A stretch of 64,000 nucleotides of DNA from Ardenticatenaceae bacterium (GTDB lineage Bacteria > Chloroflexota > Anaerolineae > Promineifilales > Promineifilaceae), in assembly GCA_020634435.1 (NCBI GenBank), contig JACKBS010000008.1:1-64000 (forward strand). The letters are read 5' to 3'. A program made the translations under genes and the position numbers. Of the stretch, positions 17,089 to 28,319 are shown piece by piece. The notes below the pieces were generated by a model. The model was not told where the DNA came from. It made no database searches and saw only the letters and a program-made list of their open reading frames with translations. Position 1 is the stretch's first letter. Every line of letters starts with the position of its first letter.

Positions 17089-18165
17089 TTACGAAAGTTT
17101 CAGCTTATCCCGATACCGGGTATAGGTTGCGTAATTAATTTCCGTGCGGCGGCTGATGTATGCCTCGGTGGTGGTGGCCAAATGCTGCACTTCAGGCAGT
17201 TTGTCGGTCACTTCGATGTCAAAGGCGTCGGAGCCAGCGCCGGAGCCGTAGCTCACCATCAAAATGCGGTCGCCGGGCTTGGCGATATCCAAAATGGCGG
17301 TGAGGCCAATCATGGTGCTGCCAGAGTAGGTGTTGCCGATGCGGGGGCTGAGCAAGCCTGGTTTGATCTGCTCTTTAGAAAAGCCCAGCTGACCCGCAAC
17401 ACGCTCCGGGAATTTGGCGTTGGGCTGGTGGAAAACGGCCCAATCATAATCGCCAGATTTGGTGCCAAGGGATTCCATCAGCATTTCGGCCGCGCCCTGG
17501 ACGTGCTTGAAGTAGGCAGGTTCGCCGGTGAAGCGATCGCCGTGGGATGGGTATTCGGCGTGGGCGCGCCGCCAGAAGTCTGGCGTGTCGGTCACGAAGG
17601 AGTAGGAGCCGTTGATGATGGCCACAGATTCAGCCGCGGGTCCCAGCAAAATTGCCGCTCCGCCAGCTGCCGCCGTGTATTCCAACGCATCACCGGGACG
17701 ACCCTGGGCGGTGTCCATGCCAATGCTGAAGGCGTAGCGAGCCATGCCCGACCCAACAAAGCCAATCGCGGCCTGCATCGCCTCGGTGCCGGCCTTACAG
17801 GCAAATTCCCAGTCGCCCGCCATGGTGTTGGGCACCGCGCCGATGGCCTCAGCGACGATGGTGCTGCTGGGCTTGACGGCGTACGGGTGGCTCTCACTGC
17901 CTACCCAGACCGCGCGAATTTCCTGCGGATTGATCCGAGCGCGCATCAGGGAGTTTCGGGCGGCTTCAATCGACATGGTGATCACGTCTTCATCCAGCCC
18001 GTTGACGGCTTTTTCCACGATGGGCGTGCCGCCCGTGCCGTTGGTCCACATTTTGGAGACCTCGCTGGCGGGTAGGCGGTAGCGGGGCACGTACGCGCCG
18101 TACCCAACGATGCCTACCGGGCGGTCTGGTTTCATTAATCCATCTTGCGGTTTATATTCGCTCAT
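17089..18165 (-). CDS. Hydroxymethylglutaryl-CoA synthase, archaeal type
   Basis: The protein has 358 aa. It adds acetyl-CoA to acetoacetyl-CoA in the mevalonate pathway. The start VGIVGYGAYVPRYRLP is typical. The active-site cysteine is in EFACKAGTEAMQ, the glutamate region in GLDEDVITMSIEAA, and the histidine in VFHQPNAKFPERVAGQLGF. AGAGGAAACA precedes the ATG. It lies between HMG-CoA reductase and the thiolase in a four-gene block. There is no ACGGCCGT in this gene, in contrast to its neighbours. Confidence 0.92.
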   Translation of the reverse strand: MSEYKPQDGLMKPDRPVGIVGYGAYVPRYRLPASEVSKMWTNGTGGTPIVEKAVNGLDEDVITMSIEAARNSLMRARINPQEIRAVWVGSESHPYAVKPSSTIVAEAIGAVPNTMAGDWEFACKAGTEAMQAAIGFVGSGMARYAFSIGMDTAQGRPGDALEYTAAAGGAAILLGPAAESVAIINGSYSFVTDTPDFWRRAHAEYPSHGDRFTGEPAYFKHVQGAAEMLMESLGTKSGDYDWAVFHQPNAKFPERVAGQLGFSKEQIKPGLLSPRIGNTYSGSTMIGLTAILDIAKPGDRILMVSYGSGAGSDAFDIEVTDKLPEVQHLATTTEAYISRRTEINYATYTRYRDKLKLS

Positions 18166-18179
18166 TGTTTCCTCTGTTT

Positions 18180-18257
18180 CGGTAATCGGTATTCGGTGAT
18201 CAGTAATCGGTCTGTTTTCACTGATTACTGTTTACGGATTACGGTTCACCGATTACC
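18180..18257. repeat. TAATCGG-family inverted repeat
   Basis: The left arm is CGGTAATCGGTATTCGGTGA then CAGTAATCGG; the right arm is CTGATTACTG, GGATTACGG, CACCGATTACC. It fills the gap between HMG-CoA reductase and HMG-CoA synthase. Confidence 0.8.
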
Positions 18258-19526
18258 TTTCAAAATTTCTTTGGCACGATCGACGTGAATGCGTCGTTCG
18301 GCAACAAGTTGATCGGCTACAAATTGGATAAGTGCTTCAGGTGCGCCTGCGGCCATAGCCACCTGGCGGGCGTGCAGAGCCATATGCCCTTTTTGGATGC
18401 CCACGGTTGCCAGGGCGTTGATTGCCGCCAGGTTTTGGGCCAGCCCAACGGCAGCCATCACCTGAGCCAGCTCTGGCGCGGACTGCACGGCTAGAATTTT
18501 CATGGCGGTGCGGGCGGTGGGATGCACTTTGGTGGCCCCGCCAACCATGCCCACGGCCATTGGTAGGGTAATTTCGCCGTAGAGATCGCCGTTGTCATCT
18601 ACGTGCCAGTCGGTGAGGGCTTGATAACGGCCGTCTTTCGCGGCAAATGAGTGGGCTCCGGCCTCAACTGCACGCCAGTCGTTGCCCGTGGCAATGCACA
18701 CCGCGTCGATTCCATTCATGATGCCCTTGTTGTGCGTCGCAGCCCGGTATGGATCGACCACCGCAAAGGCGTTGGCTTCTTCGATCAGTTTAGCTACTTC
18801 CTGGCCGCTGTAATCCTCGGTGGCCAGTTGGTCAGCGGGGATGGTGCAGCGGGCGGTGGCGGTGCGCTGATCAGCCAGGTTGGAAAGGATGCGCAGGTTG
18901 GTACGGCAGTTTGTCAAACGGGCAATTTCAGGGGCCAGTGACTCCAAGGCTGTGTTGATGGCGTTGGCGCCCATCGCATCACGCGTGTCAAAGTGGAGGT
19001 GGACAACAAGCATGGGGCCCACTGGCGTGTCGGGAAACGGCCGTGGCACAATGTCTAACGCGCCGCCGCCCAGGTTTACAATTACTTTGTCGCAGCAGTT
19101 GGCGGTTTCCAGCAAGTCAGCCTTGTTAGCGTTGATGGCGTTGATAGCCACGTCCATGTCGGGGATGTCCAGCACCTGAATCTGGCCAATCATCACAGGA
19201 TTGGTGGCGCTGGTGTGGAAGCCGCCTCCAGCACGAATCTTCTTGGCGGCGTTGCTGACAGCGGCGACCACGCTGGGTTCCTCCACGGCCATGGGGATGA
19301 GGTAGTCACGGCCGTTTACCAAAAAGTTCACCGCGATTCCTAACGGCAGGGCAAAGGTGCCCAGCGTGTTTTCGATCATTTTGTCGGCCAGCTCATTGGA
19401 AAGCCCCTGACCCAGAAGCACGGTTTTGTCATCGTCGTTCAGGTTAGCCCATTCGGCTACGATGTCTACCCGTTCGGTTAACGGCCGTTTATAAAACCCT
19501 GGTAATCGTGATGATTTGTCGCCCAC
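18246..19526 (-). CDS. mvaA: Hydroxymethylglutaryl-CoA reductase, class II
   Basis: The protein has 426 aa. It makes (or in some species degrades) mevalonate with a nicotinamide cofactor. Class II features are ENTLGTFALPLGIAVNFLVNG (catalytic Glu, about 52), VEEPSVVAA, DAMGANAINTALE (cofactor motif) and the C-terminal HARQVAMAAGA. Bacterial class II enzymes can be degradative, but the adjacent synthase, thiolase and DUF35 genes favour a biosynthetic role. The start is GTG with GAGGAG upstream. The 3' end overlaps the TAATCGG repeat. Confidence 0.92.
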   Translation of the reverse strand: MGDKSSRLPGFYKRPLTERVDIVAEWANLNDDDKTVLLGQGLSNELADKMIENTLGTFALPLGIAVNFLVNGRDYLIPMAVEEPSVVAAVSNAAKKIRAGGGFHTSATNPVMIGQIQVLDIPDMDVAINAINANKADLLETANCCDKVIVNLGGGALDIVPRPFPDTPVGPMLVVHLHFDTRDAMGANAINTALESLAPEIARLTNCRTNLRILSNLADQRTATARCTIPADQLATEDYSGQEVAKLIEEANAFAVVDPYRAATHNKGIMNGIDAVCIATGNDWRAVEAGAHSFAAKDGRYQALTDWHVDDNGDLYGEITLPMAVGMVGGATKVHPTARTAMKILAVQSAPELAQVMAAVGLAQNLAAINALATVGIQKGHMALHARQVAMAAGAPEALIQFVADQLVAERRIHVDRAKEILKGNR

Positions 19527-20025
19527 TCGTTTCTCCTCGTTGTCTCAATTTGGTCGGTATTGGGTAGACGGCCGTTGCCAGCGAGCAGCATTCAACCCCT
19601 ACCGGCTGGGACTATAACGGCGAAATACTGTCAAAAGCTGTCAGGAGAGGGGAAAGAGAGAGATTGGAAGCGTAAATGAGGGGATTTTCACGATGATTGC
19701 GGATGGGGATGGGGAACGGCCGTTAGCTTTAAAAATAGCTGAAAAAAGCGCATCTTAAGCGATGCTGTAAGTTAGCATGTAAGTGGGTTTACAGTACAAT
19801 TGCATGGGTGGAGTTGTGTGCCTTTTTGTTCCCTGGGAGGATAGCTAAACAAATACATATAACGGCAAAGACGGCCCAAATGGGGCTGCTTTGGCCTGTT
19901 TGGACGTTATTGTCCACAGCAGGTGAATGACTAAAGGAGGTATTCCAATCGAGAAGAGCAAGATAAGAAGAAACACCATAACATCCCAGCTAACAAATTT
20001 ACGAGCTCTATCCCACGGAGGAAAA
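19527..20025. other. divergent intergenic region with a structured leader
   Basis: About 500 bp lie between the minus-strand mevalonate block and the plus-strand nuclease. They hold two ACGGCCGT copies (about 19568 and 19715) and a possible RNA fold at about 19858-19911: ATAACG pairs with CGTTAT, CAAAG with CTTTG, and CGGCCC with GGGGCTG inside. This could be a leader structure of the nuclease mRNA. It does not match the c-di-GMP riboswitch consensus as I know it. Confidence 0.35.
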
Positions 20026-23916
<3,891 letters not shown>

Positions 23917-23984
23917 GGCTAATGGTTTTACTCGGATGATAGGCAAAGTTAACGCCAATCATCCCGAAGAAGCTTTCAAATAAT

Positions 23985-24020
23985 AAAAAAGAGGCTCCCT
24001 TTTGGGGAGCCTCTTTTTTT
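23985..24020. terminator. bidirectional intrinsic terminator
   Basis: GAGGCTCCC/GGGAGCCTC is flanked by six A and seven T. It serves the nuclease gene on the plus strand and the lipoprotein gene converging on the minus strand. Confidence 0.9.
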
Positions 24021-24042
24021 ATTTTGGGGCCGGATCGGATGA

Positions 24043-24840
24043 TTACAGCCGCACAACCACTACCGTCATTGTGCCTTCACCAACGGTGACGCTTTGCAGG
24101 CCAGTGCCTGCGGGCAGTTGACCCATTGCCGTGCCCAAGCTGCTGTTGAGGGTTTGTTCGGCCGTTTGTAAAGCAGCAGGCGGCACCTGGAAATTGCCAA
24201 TTGACGCCTCGACAACTTCAAATTGCAGCGTGTTGTTTACCACGTACGGCGCAAAACTGACCGTTAGCTGGCCACTGATGGGGGCTGCCAGCGTGCCGGT
24301 AAGGATGATGTAGCCGCCACTAAAGCGCACCTGCGGATTTTGTAGAGTCGTCTGGGCACCGCTTTGGGCCTGCGCCATGGCGATGGCCTGGTTTAGCTCT
24401 GCTTCAGTGACCGTAACCTCGACCGTACCGTTGCCTTCGGGCAGGGGAATGGTGGCAAACTTTTCCGCCAGGCTGCCGGGTTCCACGTTGATGGGTAGGG
24501 TGCCGTTTTCTACGGCCGTTTCTCCTTGTTCCAGCAGTTCCGCCGCCTGCGTCGCTACGGCCGGACCTTCTTCAGCAATCAGTTCGGCGGCTTGAGTCGC
24601 AAGCGCTTCGGTTTGTGCAACAATGGTAGCTGCGGCTTGCGTGGCCAGCACATCTCCCTCATCCGCCAGCACTTCGGCGGCCTGGGTGGCCAGGATTTCC
24701 ACCTGCCCACCGGGGCCATCCACATCGCCGGTAGAGGGATCTGGTAGGGTGGGTGTGGTACGGCCGTTGCCACCACAACCCGTTGCCAACAACAAAATAA
24801 TCAATAAGACAGTCCATCGTGTCCACATTTGTTTCATCAT
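24043..24840 (-). CDS. Lipoprotein with ATQAA repeats
   Basis: The protein has 265 aa. A lipoprotein signal (VLLIILLLATGC) is followed by a glycine-rich stretch, then about five ATQAA-type repeats (LATQAAEVLADEGDVLATQ and on) that probably form a helical stalk. The C-terminal domain (about 150-265: VTEAELNQAIA, then LTGTLAAPISGQLTV) is mixed alpha/beta and of unknown function. The ATG at 24840 (or 24837) has GGAG upstream; the longer frame is unlikely since it would put the signal 63 residues in. No partner genes are obvious. Confidence 0.75.
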   Translation of the reverse strand: MMKQMWTRWTVLLIILLLATGCGGNGRTTPTLPDPSTGDVDGPGGQVEILATQAAEVLADEGDVLATQAAATIVAQTEALATQAAELIAEEGPAVATQAAELLEQGETAVENGTLPINVEPGSLAEKFATIPLPEGNGTVEVTVTEAELNQAIAMAQAQSGAQTTLQNPQVRFSGGYIILTGTLAAPISGQLTVSFAPYVVNNTLQFEVVEASIGNFQVPPAALQTAEQTLNSSLGTAMGQLPAGTGLQSVTVGEGTMTVVVVRL

Positions 24841-25095
24841 ACACACTCCATAAAGATACGGTTTACAAAACAGGCGGATGATAATGCCTTTTGCTAAGAA
24901 CAAAATGAGCCTTTTTAAGTCGGTCTGGCATTCTACTCTGAACTGGCCAAGCCACCCTGCCTTCACGAAAAATATGCTTGACCCGCGATCTATCCTCGTG
25001 TAGGATTCTCCACACATGATTAAAGACAACTACCCACTTTTCCACATCTTATCTGTTTATCGTAATAGGAAATCTCTCCTCTTCGGACGTCTTAC

Positions 25096-26937
25096 ATGAA
25101 AACAACCTCCCAAACCGGGCTTTTTCTTACCTTGTTCATGCTGCTGCTTGTGTTGTTGGCGGCCTTCGTCTTTTTATTTCAGGGACGGCAGGTAGTAGTA
25201 GAGCAGCGCGATAATTTGGAAACAGAAACGGCCGATTTGCAGCAAGAACTGGCCCAAACGGAACTCGATCTGGCCGCCGTAGAAGCAACCCGCGCTTTTA
25301 CTGTGGACGCCCTGGCTACGGCCGAATCCAATGCCGTGCTGTTGGATGGTGAATTGGTGCGCAGTCAGCAGGATGTGGATGCGCTGACCGAGCAGCTAGA
25401 TTCCGCCAGCCAAACGATTACAACGCTGGAAGACCAGCAAGAAGCAGCCCTGGCCCGTCCCCCCGAAGTTGCTATTTTGTCGCCAGCAAACGGCCGTTTG
25501 CTCTCCATGGGTGAATCAGTCAATATCGTTCTCGTCGCTACGGATCCCAAAGGCGTGACCGCGGTGAATCTGGTCATCAATGAAGAGCCAGTAGAAACAT
25601 ACCAGCCGGGCAGCGAAACCTTGTTTACGGCCGTTGCTCCCTGGGAACCGGCTGAACCCAATGAATATGTGATTGTGCTAACGGCCGTTAACAGCGAAGG
25701 CATCACCAGCCGCAGCGCGACGGTGACTGTTACTGTGGCTCTGTCTGACAGTGCCAATCGTCCGGTTGCGGGCACCAATGCCGCGGTAGACGACGAAATT
25801 GGCGCGTTGGTCAGCGGCTTACGCCAGCTGCCCGTGCCCGAAAGCACCACCATTCAGGAAGTTACTGGCGCAGTTCTGCGGCAGGCGCAGACGGCCTATG
25901 CGCTGGCTTTGGCCAGCAGTGCGCCGTGGTTGCAGGCTGGCTTGGTCGGGCAGGCGTTTGATTTTGCGCCAGCCGACTATGCCTACGATGACTTGATTCA
26001 GGCGGCTTATGGCGGCAGTACGGGAGCCATTTACCAGCCAGTCACCGATGAATTACTGATTTTGGAGCAGGAAAATGCGCCTAATGCGGTGACTCAGCTG
26101 GGTTATGTGCGGCAGTGGGATTATTTGCTCCAAGACCAAAATTTTGGGCTGGATGGACTGACGACGGGTGATCTAACGCTGGATGCTGCGCTAGCCCTGG
26201 CGGCGCTGAGTGAAGGGGATGCCACCGTGCTGCAAGAGAATTTTTTGACGGCGCGGTATTTGGCTTTGGAAACGGCCGTTATCCCCGAAACCTACCCCAT
26301 TGACGCCACTGCCTTGCAAGATGCGCCCACTTCCATTGCCAACCGCCTGCTGTTCCCCTACGAATATGGCGACGAGTTTGCCCGCTTTTTGTATGACACA
26401 GGCAGCTACACGGCACTGGATGAAGCGTGGGCTAACCCGCCGCAATCTACCGAACAAGTTTTGCATCCCGAAAAGTACACCGCCGATGAAGGGCCATCTC
26501 TGGTGACGTTGCCCGATTTGCAGCCGGTGTTGGGTACCGGTTGGACGTTGGCGGAAGAAAATGTGCTGGGTGAATATATGCTGGGGCAGTATTTGGCGCA
26601 GCAGTTAAATGAGTCGCAGGTGGAGACGGCCGTTTCTGGTTGGGGTGGCGATCGTTTTGTCATCTACACCAACGAAGCGGATGGGACATTTGTGATGGTG
26701 ATGCACACGGTATGGGATACCGTTGACGACAGCACCGAATTTGCCGCCCTTTATCCCAACTATCCTACGCGCCTGTTTGGCAGTAGCGGCGAGCTGCAAG
26801 CCAACGGCGGCGAATGCTGGGCAGGCGAGGGCGAATTTATCTGCCTGAACCAGTCGCAGCAAGACACGCTCATCACGCGTGGCCCCGATTTGGATCAACT
26901 CCTCGACGTCGCTGCGGCCATCTTCCCGACTGAATAA
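25096..26937 (+). CDS. Membrane-anchored extracytoplasmic protein, unknown function
   Basis: The protein has 613 aa. It has one N-terminal membrane anchor (LFLTLFMLLLVLLAAFVFLF), then a coiled coil (about 35-115: DNLETETADLQQELAQTELD) and an Ig-like domain (about 118-212). The globular C-terminal region (about 230-613) contains FPYEYGDEFARFLYDTGSY and PPQSTEQVLHPEKY. These motifs recur in metalloprotease-like exported proteins, but I see no HExxH, so I assign no activity. It carries six ACGGCCGT copies. It stands alone, divergent from the lipoprotein and converging on a BMC-P gene. Confidence 0.75.
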   Translation: MKTTSQTGLFLTLFMLLLVLLAAFVFLFQGRQVVVEQRDNLETETADLQQELAQTELDLAAVEATRAFTVDALATAESNAVLLDGELVRSQQDVDALTEQLDSASQTITTLEDQQEAALARPPEVAILSPANGRLLSMGESVNIVLVATDPKGVTAVNLVINEEPVETYQPGSETLFTAVAPWEPAEPNEYVIVLTAVNSEGITSRSATVTVTVALSDSANRPVAGTNAAVDDEIGALVSGLRQLPVPESTTIQEVTGAVLRQAQTAYALALASSAPWLQAGLVGQAFDFAPADYAYDDLIQAAYGGSTGAIYQPVTDELLILEQENAPNAVTQLGYVRQWDYLLQDQNFGLDGLTTGDLTLDAALALAALSEGDATVLQENFLTARYLALETAVIPETYPIDATALQDAPTSIANRLLFPYEYGDEFARFLYDTGSYTALDEAWANPPQSTEQVLHPEKYTADEGPSLVTLPDLQPVLGTGWTLAEENVLGEYMLGQYLAQQLNESQVETAVSGWGGDRFVIYTNEADGTFVMVMHTVWDTVDDSTEFAALYPNYPTRLFGSSGELQANGGECWAGEGEFICLNQSQQDTLITRGPDLDQLLDVAAAIFPTE

Positions 26938-27019
26938 ATTTAACCGTAAGGGCACAATAACAGCACTTTTTGCTTGACTTGTTTTCTGTTGTTTATAAGC
27001 GGATGGAACACTAAAAGTC

Positions 27020-27292
27020 CTACCGGGGAATGTCTACCGCATCAACAATGCCGACGATGACCGCGCGGATGGGGGCAACTTTCATGTTGAGCACCTGGCG
27101 GGCACCGTTACCTTCATCGAGCACCAGCACCTTGTCACCCATGCCTGCCTGCACTGTGTCCACACAGATGTCGTAGCTGCCGGTGGGCGTGCCATCTTCC
27201 CCCAGCCTGTCCACGATGAGAAGTTTACGGCCGTTAAATGCCGCATGTTTAATTGTTGCAACCACCGTGCCGGAGACCTGTCCAACGTACAT
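27020..27292 (-). CDS. BMC-P pentameric shell protein (EutN/CcmL family), outlying copy
   Basis: The protein has 90 aa. MYVGQVSGTVVATIKHAAFN and KLLIVDRL, then VQAGMGDKVLVLDEGNGAR and PIRAVIVGIVDAVDI, are the EutN/CcmL fold signature. These proteins form pentamers that cap the vertices of bacterial microcompartments. The start at 27292 matches the family N-terminus. It is the third BMC-P gene of the window, separated from the main BMC operon by a 5-kb plus-strand cassette; a pentamer paralogue set of three is known from other BMC loci. Confidence 0.9.
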   Translation of the reverse strand: MYVGQVSGTVVATIKHAAFNGRKLLIVDRLGEDGTPTGSYDICVDTVQAGMGDKVLVLDEGNGARQVLNMKVAPIRAVIVGIVDAVDIPR

Positions 27293-27457
27293 AGCCTCAA
27301 TCGTAAAGCGTGAGCGGCAAAACGTCAATTGATTGCTTGTCACAGCTTATGCCCTATGCTATCCTGTCATGGCTGTTTTGTTCAGGTAATTGGCCCACTT
27401 GCCGTCGTTCCTTTTTGAAAACCTTGCTGCCAATTACTCAACGCCCGGAGAGACAAC

Positions 27458-27808
27458 GTGATTTTTGCAGGTATTGTGGGTGCAGGATTGATGTGGGGCT
27501 GGTTGCTCGTTCTGTTTGTGGATCAGCGTCCCAACCGCACGCGCGCCCAGCCTGAAGCCGAGGCAGAAGACAGCAGTTCCAAATTTGTGCGTTATCTCAA
27601 TGCATTTATAAAAAAATGGCAGACAGAGAGACGGCCGTATCTCAATCTTCTTGCTGTGACCCTCTTTACCAGCTGGTTTGCCTGGGTCATTTACAGCATT
27701 GTTGGCGCGACCCTGCTTGTCCCTTTCTTCATCGCCAGCATCATCGCCTTTGCCGTCCACCTCATCTGGCGTCAGCGACTGCGCCAGCTGCAAAAAAGCA
27801 GATCATAA
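27458..27808 (+). CDS. Small membrane protein, first gene of the CHAT cassette
   Basis: The protein has 116 aa. It has an N-terminal membrane helix (about 2-20), a charged acidic segment, then two helices in the C-terminal half (LLAVTLFTSWFAWVIYSIVG and VPFFIASIIAFAVHLIW). The start is GTG with GGAGAG 6 nt upstream. It is followed after 31 bp by another membrane gene, then the CHAT protease. No family is recognised. Confidence 0.65.
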   Translation: MIFAGIVGAGLMWGWLLVLFVDQRPNRTRAQPEAEAEDSSSKFVRYLNAFIKKWQTERRPYLNLLAVTLFTSWFAWVIYSIVGATLLVPFFIASIIAFAVHLIWRQRLRQLQKSRS

Positions 27809-27839
27809 TTCACCAACCATTTTACCAGGAGGCACAATC

Positions 27840-28271
27840 ATGTTTTTTCAAGAAGCTGCGGAGACTGTTGTTCAGGCCTCGCCCCTACAAATTTGGGGTG
27901 CGGCGGGTTTTGGCTTCATCATTGGCTGGCTTGTTTATTACATCAATCGTTACCGCACCGGCGACGTGCAGTTTAGCGACCTGGCGACCGTGATTGGCAT
28001 TATTGGCGGTGGGGCGATTCTGGCCCTTTTCCCGGCCAAGACAGACCTGTTTGGCGGTTATGGCCTCGGCTTGTTTGCGGGCTTTTTGAGCTACTTTTTG
28101 GTGCTCAATTTGCAAGTGGCCCGTTCCAAGAAGTTTTTTGTGGAATGGTTTTTAGACGGCCGTTCCAAGAAGCTGGCCGATGATGAAATGAGCCGCAACG
28201 AATCGGCTGAATTGGGTGGCGGTGGCACGGCTATGGGCGCTGACCACACCAACAGCGGCGGCCGGGAATAA
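27840..28271 (+). CDS. Membrane protein, second gene of the CHAT cassette
   Basis: The protein has 143 aa. About three membrane helices (GAAGFGFIIGWLVYYI; LATVIGIIGGGAILALF; LFAGFLSYFLVLNLQVA) precede a polar, glycine-rich tail. AGGAGG lies 8 nt before the ATG, one of the best ribosome sites in the window. Its place directly before the CHAT gene suggests that the two act together at the membrane. Function is unknown. Confidence 0.7.
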   Translation: MFFQEAAETVVQASPLQIWGAAGFGFIIGWLVYYINRYRTGDVQFSDLATVIGIIGGGAILALFPAKTDLFGGYGLGLFAGFLSYFLVLNLQVARSKKFFVEWFLDGRSKKLADDEMSRNESAELGGGGTAMGADHTNSGGRE

Positions 28272-28319
28272 CTTTTCCGTTTTTGCTCGTGTCAATAACC
28301 ACATATAAAGAGGTGTCGC

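Noticed and set aside
17182..18075. 297-codon open frame antisense to HMG-CoA synthase
   Set aside because: The synthase on the other strand is beyond doubt; the antisense translation has no recognisable domain.
19859..19915. c-di-GMP-I riboswitch before the secreted nuclease
   Set aside because: GGCAAAG occurs, but the conserved GGUxACGCAAAGCC and tetraloop-receptor parts do not.
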